A stretch of DNA of 64,000 nucleotides from Caenorhabditis elegans (GCF_000002985.6 NC_003279.8:5332001-5396000), one strand, 5' to 3'. Positions 22,368 to 35,131 are shown, numbered from the stretch's first letter. Notes: generated by a model not told the origin, from the sequence alone. Numbers and translations are program-made.

Positions 22368-24932
22368 ATGTTAGGTATTCTTTATTGGATTCTGAACTTA
22401 ACGGTTGTGGAATCTGTATTCTATCTTGTTGTGGCATTCTTGTTATTTTTAATTGGCAGGCACTTTATTGAGAAGCTCCAAATTAATAATTTATCGAAAA
22501 GGGCCGTTTTTATCACTGGATGTGACTCTGGTATATTTTTCGGAGCAACTTACAAATAACTAGATTTGTCTGTTTTGCAGGATTCGGTCGTGGATTAGCA
22601 TTAAAATGTTTGGAGCAAGGAATGCCTGTATTTGCAGGATGTCTCACTGAGCAGGTATATTATTTGTTATTTATTTTTTCCGTCGGGTCGAGACCTCGTA
22701 CCGTAATCTTCAGTTTTGAATTATTACCAGACGCGACATTTAGCGATTTTTGTGCAAAAAATCCCAGTCTATGAAAATTCCACAGCTACGAAAGTTTGAA
22801 ATTACAGTAATCTATAAAGACGCACACATGTTTCTATATAAAACAAAAATGCGTGTCGAGACCGGGTACCGTATTTTTCGCGTAAAAAATGGAAAATTTT
22901 GTATCTAACTAATCCAGTTTTCTTTCTTGTTCCTATAATTTTGTTTCGAGTTCAAAAGTTTTCCTAAAAATCCCCCACATCACATAAAACATGACCGTTG
23001 AATGGTGCCCCATTTCAGGGAATCGAAAGTCTTAGTGCGGAGGCTCGAAAATCCATCGGAAACGGGCGGTCTCTCGACGCGTTTTTGATGGACGTGACAA
23101 GTGACGAGTCTGTCGGTGAAGTGGCCAAACGACTTGAAAAGAAATGTGAACAATATGGAGGTATGTGCTCGGAGAGCTACCTATTTCAGCACCACATGAA
23201 ATCGAGAGCTTTGAACGCTTGTACCTTTCTTGTTTTTTGTTTTTTTTTAACAATTCAACAGCAAACATACTTGTCATAATGGCTACAATAATTTTGTAAT
23301 TGACAACTTTTCGGTATCATTGAAGATAAGTAAGATATAAAGTATCAAAAGAGAAGTAGGAAGACGCTTTGCCCTACAAAATTCCAAAGCGAATTGTGCA
23401 TTTATTAGAGTTAAAATGCTCCAAAAAGCTACCGTATCCCCAGAAAAAAACCAATATTAGAAGTAATATTCCTCCAGGACTACACGCCGTTGTTAACAAT
23501 GCTGGAATAACTGGAAAGCACATTGCTGATGATTTCTTAGATATAAATGAGTATCTGAAAGTTGCTAATATCAATTTGTGGGGACCAATACGTACAACAA
23601 TGGCAGTTAAGAAACTTCTCAAAAAAGCGAGGTAGATCTTGATTTTTTTAAAGCCTTAAAGTATTCACATTTTTTTTCTACAGAGGTCGTGTGGTTACTG
23701 TAGCCAGTATTTGTGCTCGTGTGGGTCTTCCAGGCCTCGGTCCGTATTCGGTGTCCAAGTACGGAGTATCTGCATATTGTGACGTCATTCGACAGGAGCT
23801 TCGACCATTTGGAATATCTGTTCATGTTTTGGAACCAGGATTCTTCAATACACCATTAATTAATAGAGAAAAGATTGATGTAGGTTTTGGAAAACTTTCA
23901 AAATTTTTTTTTGCTATACAGCTATATATATTTTAATGCTATACAGTTAGTGTTTTCACAATTTTCTGCAATTTCTGTAGATCAAACGTAGAGCCGATAG
24001 GTAGTGTTTTAGGTTTAGAGCTTTAAAATATTTAATCTGGTTATGACTGAGTTCTCTGGAAATTAAAAAAAATTAAGCGTTTTCAAGAACAATGAAATTT
24101 CAGGCAGAAATTCTTGAAGCCTGGAAACATGCTCCAAATGAAGTTAAGCAAGAATACGGGGAAAAGTTCTTCAATGATGGTGAGTTGTACATAGAAAATC
24201 GTTTTTTTTATGTACGAAAAAAAACTGTGAAAATAAAATGAAGATTTATCACAAATATACTAATTTTAATGAAATCATAAATAAAGTTTTCTCCAAAACA
24301 GAAATAAATTATCGAAAAATAGGGGTATTTTACGAAAAAATGGCACCTTCTAAAAGTACAGTAACCCATTTTGCAACTTAAATTAGTTTTCCACTACTTT
24401 TTTATCTCACAAAACACATTTTTGTGTAGCAACTATTTCAATTCAAACACATTTTGCGAAAGTAAAGAAAAAAGCGTCGGCAAACCCAAAAATAAAAAAA
24501 ATATCTTCCAGGGGTTACTGTACTACATAAAGGCGCCCTCGGTGACAGAGAGCGTCACGAGACCGAATCCGGAAAACCGCACGCGCTTGAGATTTAAAAA
24601 AAAAATTTTAACTTAAAATTGATATAAACATCCAATTTAATCATTTCAGCACGTGAATCCACTCATCTCTTCTTGAATTCCGTCGCTTCTTCCCAAATAT
24701 CCTTGGTAGTTGATGCCTACTTCCACGCGATCACATCAAAACATCCAAGATCTCGGTACCAAATTGGATGGGATAGCATTTTATTGTAGGCAACCTATAA
24801 CTATAATCATTCAGTTTCAAAATGTTCCTGATAATTTTCAGATTCATCCCATTCTCCTATCTTCCAACCGGACTGCAAGATTACATTTTTGCCGCCGCAG
24901 GTCTTTTCCTACCGAAACCGGCTTGCCGTTGA
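22368..24932 (+). CDS. dhs-2: Short-chain dehydrogenase/reductase, retinol dehydrogenase-like, membrane-anchored
   Basis: Eight exons: 22368-22530, 22581-22654, 23019-23160, 23478-23631, 23684-23879, 24104-24179, 24650-24785 and 24842-24932, giving 343 residues. An N-terminal hydrophobic segment (residues about 8-32) should anchor it in the ER or lipid-droplet membrane. Classical SDR motifs are present: cofactor-binding TGCDSGFG (50-57), NNAG (133-136), catalytic Ser186 in VASICAR, and Tyr199 and Lys203 in YSVSK. The acidic residue expected after beta-2 is not obvious, so NAD versus NADP preference is not settled. It resembles RDH/17-beta-HSD6-type oxidoreductases of retinoids or steroids. 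The symbol is from memory of the gene order, not from a search. Poly(A) signals AATAAA occur near 25011 and 25025. Intron 2 contains a foldback repeat. Confidence 0.85.
22675..22895. repeat. Foldback repeat in dhs-2 intron 2
   Basis: The left side has GGGTCGAGACCTCGTACCGT and the right side has GACGCACACATG and GTGTCGAGACCGGGTACCGT followed by ATTTTTCGCG. The two ends are not simple complements throughout, but the words match the family seen at 18484, 27660 and 33676. Confidence 0.5.
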
Positions 24933-26524
24933 TCGTGTTGCAGTTGGCAGGAAGCAATTTCCATAAATTTTTAGTTGTGCATGTTTTTTTTCGCTATAAA
25001 CCAGGAGAATAAAATTTGAAACCAATAAACCAGCCTGTTGTTTGTTATGGGTTACCGTGAACAAACTTAAATACATTTTAGAAATACGCTAAAATGTTTT
25101 GCAAAATTTGTTTTTTTTTTCTTTTTTCTATGCATTTATAAAAAAATGCATTTAAGGTCTTATAAGGAAAAAAAAGAAGCATTAAATTGAATATTAAAGA
25201 ACGCTACAGTAACATGTTTGCGAGCGCGACGAGACCCGCGTGCGACCGCTGCGTGTGAACCTTTAAACTCTACATAAATTGTTTTTCCTTTTTTTAAACA
25301 TTCAATTTGTTTTTTATGATTCCTTGAAAAATCCGTTTAGTTTTATTGAAATTATAAGGCATCTGGTCAAATTCCAACATTTTTCGGCTAAGAATTCATT
25401 GCTCATAAATAATTTCCGATTCTTCCCATCAAAAAAGGGTCATGATAGGACTTCCTCTAACCTCTTCGTGTAGATGTTGGAAACTCCTCCCACATTTTTC
25501 TTTCACTCTTTTTTTGCCACCAAGTACAAGTGCGGGGCGCTTCTATATCGATCTGGTTTTGGCGACGACAACGAATAGAGAAAAAGAGGAAAAAAAGGAA
25601 GGAAAGGAGGCGAGAAGAGCGGGGAGAAGGGAGCTGTGGAGCTTTCTCCCTGTGCTCTTTCCCAGCAACCCATTCCCACTTCTTCTTTTTTTCACTACGC
25701 CTTCTTTGATGCTGTCGCTTTCTTCTTGTTTCTTCCACTTTCTGATGCGTGAGAAGAGTTTTATTAGAAACCAAGTAATCCACGCAAAATATTTTTAAAA
25801 ACCTTCATAAAGATATCTGAAATCTTCACTCGCTTCGTTTTTTATTGATCTTTCAACGGAAATGTTAATTTTAAAGTCTCTAGAAAAATTCGTTTTGTTT
25901 ATCAAATTTAAAAACTTTTGAATGTTGGCATTTTAATATTTCTAGAATAAGAATAACATCTTTTCAAAATTCCTGAAAACTCTTGGAGTTAAAGAATATT
26001 ATCAGAATCATTTTCACAAAAAAATCACACCGCTAAACATTGACCCATGCGTAATTACGGAGTATCGTACCAATTCTATTGAAATTCTTTTTTCACAAAT
26101 TTTGAAACATTTTCGATCGATTTTCCCAATTTCCCATAAAAGAGCATTTCTCTTTGTGTCTGCGGTTCCTCGTTATTTTAAGTATCTCGTCGTTCCACAA
26201 ACGATAGATAACAGGAAATTGAGTAACGCAGACGGTGCGAAAAGACATCATCAACATCTGCCCCGTTTTCTCATCACCTCAACCGCCCGTCGTTTTTTTT
26301 TTCACATGAAATTCTGTCTTTTCTCTCGGTTTGGAAGAATTGAATGAAAGAATAGATTATTGTGAAAAATAGAGTGAGAGTTCAGAGAAATAGAGAAAAG
26401 AGCAAAAACAATAAAGCTCCTTGTGCTCTTCTTCACCTTTTTTTCCTTTTACTTCTCTTCCATTTTTTCATTTTGAAAGCTTCCTGGTTAATTCTTCCGT
26501 GTTTTTACAAGCAACTTTCAGATA
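24933..26524. promoter_or_regulatory. Intergenic region upstream of ppk-1
   Basis: 1.6 kb with the dhs-2 3' end at the left, a purine-rich then pyrimidine-rich block (about 25570-25740), and a CT-rich tract leading to a TTTCAG acceptor at 26516-26521 directly before the ppk-1 ATG, consistent with trans-splicing. No coding exon recognised. Confidence 0.45.
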
Positions 26525-29500
26525 ATGGCTTCTCGGTCCACAACAATCGCCTTCAAACGAACTGGCGATGCGGAAGAAGGTATTTGATCGAAAACTATAA
26601 TAATTATTAATAAAAAATATGTTTTCAGAAGGAAAACCTCCCGAGCAAGGCGACGATAACGGAGAAAAGGTGGGAAATTTAATAGAAGAAAATAAATCAA
26701 TTTTCAATAATTTTCAGCAAGAAGCTCCGATCCTCCGACCTGACAATGAAGCCAAGGATCTTCCATTGAACACTTTGGGTAATCAAACTTCACGAGAACA
26801 GCAAAATACAAAGGAAAAGCTCGGACATCGACGAATTGACGAACAGGGTGGAGTTTCGTACAAAAAAGTACCCACGAATGCTTTGATGCAGGCAATTCAA
26901 CTAGGAATTTCTAATTCGATAGGTAAAAACCGATTCTGCGAATTAAAAAAAAAACTAAAAAGCTGTTTTTTCAGGAAGTCTGGCGTCTCTTCCAAATCGA
27001 GATGTTCTTCTACAAGATTTTGAAAAAGTAGATATCGTTGCTTTCCCAGCGTAAGAAAAATTATTTTTTTCAAATATTTAATTTACAAAATTTCAGAGCT
27101 GGTTCCACAATAACCCCATCCCATTCATTCGGAGATTTTCGATTTCGAACGTACGCTCCAATTGCTTTTCGTTATTTTCGAAATTTGTTTCACATAAAGC
27201 CTGCTGATTTTTTAGTAAGTTCACATTATATTGATTCTCAATTCTATTTTCAAAATATTTATTTCAGAGATCAATTTGTACAGAGCCATTGAAAGAGTTA
27301 TCAAATGCTGGAGCATCCGGATCGATATTTTACGTGTCACAAGATGATCAGTTTATTATAAAGACGGTTCAACACAAAGAAGCGGATTTCTTGCAAAAAC
27401 TTTTGCCCGGTTATTACATGGTGAGATTTTTCCAAAAGAAACTACGATATCTTTCCTATTAGAAATGTTAAAGGCGCATGGAGATATTAAATGGGTCTCG
27501 GCGCGTAAAAATCTATTAGTTTTTCAAGAAACAATTTAAAAGACTCCAATTTTAACAGATTGCGAGAAAAACTATTAAAAAGCGATGAAAATTCCGCAGC
27601 AACAAAAGTATGAAATTACAGTACCCTTTAAAGGCGCAAATCTTTCGGCATTCAACACAAATTTGTCGTGTCGAGACCGGGTACCGTATTCTTGTCGCAA
27701 AATTTCGCGTATTGTGTAATATTTAATGTGCACTCAAAATAATCGATTGTAAAATAGACTTGCATGCAATACTGGTAATTTTTCAATACAAATGTTTTTT
27801 TTTCAGAATCTCAATCAAAATCCACGAACTCTTCTCCCAAAGTTTTTCGGTTTATTCTGTTATCAAAGTCTTGGAAAGAATATTCGTCTCCTCGTGATGA
27901 ACAATTTACTTCCACAAACAGTTACAATGCATGAAAAATATGATATGAAAGGATCAACGTACAAACGAATGGCCAATAAAGCAGAACGAGCAAAACCACA
28001 TCCAACTCTCAAAGATTTGGATTTTCTCGAAAATCACAAAGATGGAATTTTCATTGACCCAACTGCGTTGGAAGCATTAATGAAATCAATTAGTAGAGAT
28101 TGTTTAGTGATGGAAAGCTTTAAAATTATGGATTATTCACTTCTCGTTGGTATTCATAATGTCGAATTAGGAATTAAGGAACGAGCCGAACAAAATCGAG
28201 AATCTCATCCGGCTCCGTCCACGTCAAGTGACACATTTTCTGGAGAAAAAGCTGAAAATCATAAAGTTTTACAAGAAAAGTTCAGTGTATGGGATACCGG
28301 AGATGGAGATGTACCACATGGAGGAGTACCCGCAAGGAATTCGAACGGAGATCGACTTGTTCTTTATTTAGGTGAGAAATAAAAGATAAAAACATGTAAA
28401 TTTATTTTTTAAATATTAATTTTCAGGTATTATTGATATTCTTCAAAATTATCGACTATTGAAAAAGATGGAACATACGTGGAAAGCAATTCTTCATGAT
28501 GGGGTAAGTTTTTTTTATTCGAAACATTGAAATTTGAAGAGTTTTCGGCCTAAAATACAATATAAAATTATTTTAAAAAATTTAATTGTTTTCTGTTACT
28601 ATAGTTCTATGTAAAAAAAATTACAAAAAAAATCACACTTTTAAAAATGTTTCAAATAGATATTAAATAACTGAATACCTTCTAATATACTGGAAAAATG
28701 TTTAAATTCCAGGACACAATTTCCGTGCACAACCCAAACTTCTACGCATCTCGATTTTTAACTTTTATGACCGAAAAAGTTTTCAAAAAGGGAACAGGTA
28801 CGTTTTTGCATTTATTTTTTGGTTTTTTAGATGTTTTCTCTTTTTCTCTCTCTCTCTCTCTATCTCTCACTTTTTTCTCTTTCCCTATTCATTTTTTGGC
28901 ACAAATTTGAAAACGTCTTTTAATGAAAAAAACAATATTTTTTGAAATTTAATTCAAGCAAAAAGAGTTTAGTTCTTTTTTCATAATTATTTCTGTATTA
29001 TACACTCGATTCGCTTTTTTTGAAATTTTGTAGACGAAAAATGGGCAATTTGAATTCAAAATAATATATCGAGCAATTTAGCCAAAAACTGTAGAGTCCT
29101 CTGCAAAAAGTAGACGCTTCTCCTCGGGGAGTACAAAAGCTCCGTAAATCGACATTTTCCAAAATTAGGACTTCGGAATCCCGTATATAAAGTATCTATG
29201 AAACCCTGCAACCATTGGAAACTTGTCAACTTCTTCTCCCTTTGTTCAATTTCGAAAACCTTTTTTTTCTGCATTTTCTCCAACAGAGTCTCCCCACTTT
29301 TCTTTTTTTTTCAACTTTTCAGTGGTTGTGATGGCAACGCTATACCTGATTTGAGATTATTTGAAATTTGTGAGAGACAGAAAATGTACGTTGTCCGTAT
29401 TGGTTTTTGATTGTGACAATAGATGAGCTTGAAACTATCGCCAGAAACCATGATTTTTCGTTTAAAAATGTTTTTTTTTATTCTTCGGGGTGTATTAGTT

Positions 29501-32147
29501 TTGATTATTAGAAGACAACATCTAAAATTTCCAGATATTTCATCAAATTTTGAATGAAAAAATCTCTACTTCACTTCTACAACTAAAAAACTTTAATAAA
29601 AAATCTAAAATTCCACACTAATTTTACTAAAAACTACTAATACTGATTTTCATCCTACTTCTCATCTGATTCTAATACCTTCTAACAAAAAACTACAAGC
29701 TGGAATATGAGACCTGCTAATTTCATTTTTTTAATTCTATCGTAATCTCACTCAATTTTGACATGCCTTCTTAAAGGATGGGTCCTGGCGCGCAAAACAT
29801 GTTTACGGTAATTGTTTTTAATTTTTGTAGCTGCTTCGTTCATTTTCCTTGCATTTTTCAATGAAAATACTCAATTTTCGGGGAATTAAGTCATTGTTTT
29901 TTTTCTGTCAAAAAATTCTTTCTTCGCGCCGAGACCTATCTGAATAAATATGTGCGCCTTCAAGGAGAAATGTCAAAATTCAGTAAAATTACGGTAATTG
30001 AAATCTTCTAACCTCTCACTTTCTCTAATCCTCTAATTCCTTTCTCTCTCTCAATTAATGATTACAGCTGACGAAAAGAGAAGTGCGAAATTTCGTACTC
30101 TGGTCCACAGTTATCTCGGTGAATTTTTATTTTTTGAAAATGTCTTTATTTTTATTTTTTAAATATAATTATTTGAATATTCATAATCTAAATGGAATTT
30201 TTGTTTCGTCGCGTCACTTACGAGCATCTGTGAATAGTATTTTGTTTCATAACATTTTTTCGGCTAATGTTAATCGTAAAGTTCTAATGTTGGAAGACTA
30301 CAGTTTTTCAAAATTAATTTTTGAGATAGATAAGTAAAAAAATAATTGACCAAAAATTGCAAGACGCAAATTTTTCGAACTTTGCAAAAAAAAGAACAGA
30401 TTATTAAATTCTGCTCCACCGCACTCTGTTCATCATCCAATTTATATATTGTTTTGTGTTTGGTCGCCTTGTTGGTTTATGCCGCAACATTGAATACGAA
30501 TTGTGAATCTTCTGATCGTGATTGACCTGTAATGCTGCCTGCTTCTTTTTTAAATTTTCTTTTTAAATTTGGTTCATCAATATTTATATCTGTCCTTCTT
30601 TTTATTTTCTTCTTTCTGCCCCCGGCATGCTTCACTCAAAAATATTCGAATTTTTTGGTGCTCAATATTGAGAAGGATACTTTTTGTTTGGATTTTATTA
30701 TGTAGCCGTGTAAAATTGAGAATTTTCGCTACTTCTTACGCGCATGGGTCCCGCCACGCGGACAATGGGTTACTGTAGTTCGTGTCGGTTTATGAATTTC
30801 TATTGCACGTCATAAACCAACCCAATCTACAGCATCCCGCTGTCCGCGTGGCGAGACCCATGCGCGGAACAAGAAGCAAACAATTTTCATTTTCAAACGC
30901 CTATGTAATACAAAATTTTGATGTTTTTCACAACGATGTATATGCTCTCAGTGATATAAGTATTTTGACAGAGTCTCTTCAAATTTTAATTTTTTTCTAA
31001 TTATTGAATTTTCAGCTCTGAAACAGTCGCCATCTCGTAGACGGATGTTAAAAGGAAATAGTCATGAAGATGATTCAATTGTTATTGTAAGCAGTGGACA
31101 TCGACAACATCGAGAATCTGAACGAGATGGATTGAATATGACGGTTACAGTAACCGATGGAGCGAGTACATCAACACCACGGGGAGATACCACACAATTT
31201 GGATCTCAAACAGCACGAGAATCTACTAGACTATATAATAGAGATTCTACAGGAATCAATGAGGATCGGGGTACTTTTTTTTGGATTTTATCTAGAAATT
31301 TTGTGTAAATGTGGAAAAAATCAAGCCATCGAAAAGATATTCCATTTCCGGAAAATCAAAAAAAATCTAAATTTAAAAAGTTTACAATACAATTTTTTTT
31401 TATTTTGATCAGAAAAAATATGAGAAAATATATAATTTTCTTATTAGAAAAAAGGACCAAAATTTTGTTTGAAATTTTTGATTTAGAAGTTTTAGTTTTT
31501 CGCAGAAAAAGTTTCGGTTCTTTTTGTTGATTTTTCGGATTTTTTTTTAGAAAAATTTTAAAAACGGGAGTTATCAATTTTCTCCAGAATCGATTTTTCT
31601 TCAAAATTGCGAAAATTTACTCGCTGGAACTCTTTACTGGTTTATCAGAATTTTTTTATCTTCATAAAAAATACCAAATATTATTTAGAAACTAGACTTT
31701 TTTCCTCCGAAAATCGAAATAATGGAATAAAATAGTTTTTTCTAAGATCTCAAAAACCGAACAAAAATTTTTCAGATTTTTAGAGAATTTTTCTTCAAAA
31801 TTTTCAAAATTGGGATAATTTATTCTAATTTCATTTTCTTCGAGCAGTAAAAAATCGTTGCAAAATCACCTAATCTTCTTCATTTTCAGCAAATTCGGCC
31901 CGTGAACCTCCATCGTCCATGTCACGAGTACCTCTTCGAAGGTCTTACCGAGATGCAGGACAAGCTATGAGTGCTGATAAGAAAGAGAAGAAGGTTTACA
32001 TAATTAAATAAAACTTTAAATCTTAAAAATGAAATTATTTTGCAGGTAGAACGATTATTCGCGCAGTCAAAACCAACCGACGAAAAAGTGCCCGAAGAAC
32101 AGGAAGAAGCAGAGGAAATTGTGAGTGGTGACACACCTGTCGCTTGA
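26525..32147 (+). CDS. ppk-1: Type I phosphatidylinositol-4-phosphate 5-kinase
   Basis: Twelve exons: 26525-26579, 26629-26669, 26718-26922, 26975-27050, 27097-27214, 27268-27420, 27807-28371, 28427-28503, 28713-28797, 31016-31270, 31890-31993 and 32046-32147, giving 611 residues. It phosphorylates PI4P to PI(4,5)P2 at the plasma membrane. The PIPK domain spans about residues 95-465: [20 protein letters not shown] (Lys for ATP binding), DMKGSTYKR (262-270), [11 protein letters not shown] (324-334) and [19 protein letters not shown] near the activation loop. The C-terminal 150 residues are Ser/Thr/Arg-rich and Glu-rich, without a clear domain. The 2.2-kb intron 9 divides the catalytic part from the tail. 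The last exon also contains a GTGAGT donor at 32121, which could give a different short C-terminus by splicing to the acceptor before 32671. A TMEM126-like gene follows, probably in the same operon. Confidence 0.93.
27470..27705. repeat. Foldback repeat in ppk-1 intron 6
   Basis: The left side has AAGGCGCATGG and GGGTCTCGGCGCG; the right side has AAAGGCGCAAATC and CGTGTCGAGACCGGGTACCG (27659-27678). Same dispersed family as in the dhs-2 and nath-10 introns. Confidence 0.5.
28846..28868 (+). repeat. (CT)n microsatellite in ppk-1 intron 9
   Basis: A run of CT dinucleotides with one TA interruption near its end. Confidence 0.7.
29765..29995. repeat. Degenerate foldback repeat in ppk-1 intron 9
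   Basis: The left side has GGATGGGTCCTGGCGCGCAA and TTTACGGTAATTG; the right side has GCGCCGAGACC, GTGCGCCTTCAAGG and ATTACGGTAATTG. It is probably another member of the same GTGTCGAGACC/GGCGC repeat superfamily in a diverged form. Confidence 0.4.
30740..30866. repeat. Foldback repeat with GC-rich arms in ppk-1 intron 9
   Basis: CGCATGGGTCCCGCCACGCG then GACA (30741-30764) is complementary to TGTCCGCGTGGCGAGACCCA then TGCG (30841-30864) with one or two mismatches. The 76-bp spacer has no coding content. Confidence 0.65.
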
Positions 32148-33264
32148 AGAAAGATGCTTCTTCTTCATCTTCTTCTTCTTCTTCTGGTCTTTCCATCTTT
32201 CCATTTAGGTATTCTTTCCCAACGGATCCTAACATTATGTTTGTCTCTGAGCAAGTTCGGCTTGTAATATTTGTTGTGTCAACGTCTAGTTATTATCGAA
32301 AAGTGTGTCTCTTAAAAAGCTCAGAATAGTCCAAATTGAGAAAAGTAAGTAAAAAATCTCTAAAATGAGAAAATTCGATTTTTGTAATTTTTTTTTCAAT
32401 TTTGAGATATTTCAAAAAAATACCTTTAAATTTTGGTAATTTTTCTTCTTTTTAGATGTTGCAATCTTGCAAATATTTCAGATAGTTTTACGAAAATTCT
32501 TCAAAATAAAATTTTGCAAACAAGAAAAATATTTAGATGTCTAGTCATCTAGTTTCCATCTAGTCTCCGTGTGAGGTCCTACAGTACCATTGTGCTTATC
32601 TGTCTGCGTCTCTTGCCTGCCTTTCTTGTCTATAACTCTCTAACCATTAAAATATCTCAAAAATTTTCAGACTCGATTATAGTTCTATTGCATCCACCAT
32701 TGCCGTTCATTCTTCTTCTTCCGACATAGTCTTCAGTTTCAACCAAAATCTGCCAATGTTCCTTTCAAAACGATTGTGCCCTTTTCTCATCGAGTTGTGA
32801 AATAATATAAATTTTTTGTTTCTTTTTTTCACTATTTTTCCGCTTCCAAATTCAAATTTGGCTTTAGTTTCAACTTTCCAACATTCGGAATTTTCCAGTC
32901 AAGACCCGACCCTCCTTCTCTCCACGAAATTGTGATTGATTTGTCCCCCTCGCCGATTAGTATCCACCCGCAATAAAATTTTATAATTTAAAATTATTTA
33001 TGCTACAAAAACTAATGTATCTAATTTAATTTTTTTATCTCTTCCCTCTTATCTTTGCCTCGAACTTTTTTGTAATTTATTATTTTTCAATTTTTCAAAT
33101 CCCCTCTCCAACCACCCCGGCTTTCTTCTCATCGATGTTTTACAGACGAAATAAAAAGATTTTCCAACTTAAAACTTTGATTTTCTTTGCTTTCTTTTGG
33201 TTTTAAGTCGCTTTTTCAATATTTGAATAAACATTTTCAGCATCAGAACTTGAAAATATTTCAG
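32148..33264 (+). other. ppk-1 3' UTR and probable intercistronic region
   Basis: AATAAA at about 32973 and again at 33150-33155. The second is followed by a U-rich stretch (33175-33210) and then by two 3' splice-acceptor-like sites, at 33239-33240 and at 33263-33264, the latter directly before the next ATG. This poly(A)-site-to-acceptor spacing of roughly 100 bp is the usual layout of an SL2 trans-spliced operon junction in C. elegans. Confidence 0.5.
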
Positions 33265-34787
33265 ATGAGCAAAGAAAATGAGCAGAATAGTCCGCAATTT
33301 CTATCATTATGGCAGAATTCGGAAAATTTTGCAAAATTGGAATCACATGCCGTCAATAGAGGATTGGTGGCAGCGGCGAGGTGAAAAAATGCAAAAAAAA
33401 AACAAAAATCTTTTAATCCAACAAAAAATCAATTTATTTTCAGTTTCTGAGACCCTCAAGGATATTTTTTAAACATGCAAAAACACCTTTAAGGGGTACT
33501 GTAGTCTCGAACTGTCAATTTTTGCAGAGCTCTCCTAGATTTTCATTGTTTCTCTCCCATTCCAAATTTTTTTTGAAAATTTTTTATTTGAAAAACTGAA
33601 GTAAAACGCGCAAAAACGAGGAGTTGGAAACTACAGTAGTCTTTGAAGGCGCGCATACATTTGAAAAATTGCTCGTGTCGAGACCGGATACCGTATGTTT
33701 TCTGATGTTCTCATTTAAAAAAAAATTACAGTTTAGAAATCAATTCTTTTGTGAAATAAATCAATTTCAGCCAAATTATTTTTTCAAAAAGTCGAAAAAA
33801 AAAAAAATTTTCAACTATTTACTTCAGAGATGCCTCAACAGATCCATCAAATCGTTCAACACTATGGCAGAATCTATCTTCAATGTCTTCAGCTGATCAA
33901 GCTCATTTGATGAGTCGCCTCTCATCAACATGGCCATTTCGAGATGAGCGAAGAGCATTAACATGGCCAGTTCACGCTGGTTTAGTAGCTAATTGTGTCA
34001 CTTCTTCACTTATTGGTTTGTATTTTTAGAAAAACTTCAAAATTTCTGACGATAATTTTGATTTTCAGCCACTCGGATCAACTCTGAAATGTTCCTTTAT
34101 GATGCGAAAGCTAAATTCTTTGAATCAATCCGAAAGTGTCCGAAATCTCCATTTGTATTTGGAGTTTATTCCTCTGGTGTTACATATTTCATGCTTCATC
34201 AGGTTTCTTTTTTCCGTATTTCAAACATACAGTAACGCAATAATTTCAGGTTCTTGTAACACCTAAAGTCTACAATGAGCTTACACCATGTCCATCGTGT
34301 CTTGTCATTAATAGTATTGCTATTGGATTATTAACAGGAATTGCTCTTCCGATGCTTGCAACTCCATATTTGGCACATTATGTTCTGATCAATAGGGAAG
34401 CGAATACAGGAGGAAGTTCTAGAGCAATGCCAGTTGTCAATAATTTATTAGAGTTCTTGACTCTAGGATGGGAAGGTATATCGAATGTAAAATATAAATG
34501 CAATTTATTCTACTCTTAATTTTTCAGGCTCCAAACCCGCTCGTCCTGTAATTGCCATGTGTGCTGCCATTCAAATGATCGTCAGTTTTGGTTCAATGTA
34601 CGCGATGCTCTGGGGTCGTGAACGAATGTTCAACACTCTTGAACTGGACTCCGATTTGGCACGTCGTCTTGTTGCTGAAGCGCAAACATCATCCTCACTT
34701 AAGCAGAAGATTCTCGATTTTCTACGAAAGATTCCGCTCGTCAACGGGGCGATTCCAGAAGCACCGGAAAATGAACGTGTCGCTTGA
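33265..34787 (+). CDS. TMEM126-like four-helix mitochondrial membrane protein
   Basis: Exons 33265-33380, 33828-34015, 34069-34202, 34250-34475 and 34528-34787; 307 residues. Four hydrophobic helices can be placed in HAGLVANCVTSSLIATRI, FVFGVYSSGVTYFMLHQVLV, LVINSIAIGLLTGIALPML and VIAMCAAIQMIVSFGSMYAM. A loop with CPSC before the third helix, and the overall order of helices, resemble human TMEM126A/B, which are inner-membrane factors for complex I assembly. The worm protein is longer, with a hydrophilic N-terminus of about 95 residues (MSKENEQNSPQFLSLWQNSE...) and a C-terminal helix of some 40 residues. The ATG follows a splice acceptor immediately, so the start is firm if the message is trans-spliced. 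AATAAA at 34854 is the likely poly(A) signal. The family call is by eye and needs a profile search. Confidence 0.8.
33480..33705. repeat. Interspersed repeat in intron 1 of the TMEM126-like gene
   Basis: Contains CCTTTAAGGGGTACTGTAG at its left and GGCGCGCATACATTTG plus CGTGTCGAGACCGGATACCG at its right, the same words as in the ppk-1, dhs-2 and nath-10 intronic repeats. Confidence 0.5.
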
Positions 34788-35131
34788 TTTATCTAGTCCT
34801 AGATTTAGTTTTTTTTCAAATCATATCGTTTTTATTTTTGTTGTTTGTTTGAAAATAAAATTTTAATTGATTTTGTAATTTTTTCGATCCCCTTTCATCC
34901 AATTGATGGTGTCACGTTTTGCTCTGGATATGTGGGAAGAAGATAAATCAAGCATTTTTATGTTTATAGCTGAAAAATAAAACTATGGTCATCTATATTA
35001 CAGATTATGTTAAAACAGAGATCCTCCACGATTCGATTGAGACGAGCAGTTGGATGATGATGAATCAGATCGATTCCTCAATCCTAGAAGATCCTGAAAA
35101 AGCAACTTTAGGAACAGAAAAATCAATGATA
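34788..35131. other. Convergent 3' region between the TMEM126-like gene and zhp-1
   Basis: Plus-strand AATAAA at 34854 for the left gene; minus-strand AATAAA (plus-strand TTTATT) near 34830 could serve zhp-1, so the two 3' UTRs may overlap. Confidence 0.4.

Noticed and set aside
29322-29365. Exon-like sequence after TTTTCAG in ppk-1 intron 9
   Set aside because: Spliced from exon 9 it gives only VVMATLYLI and a stop, losing the conserved tail; no donor or homology supports it.
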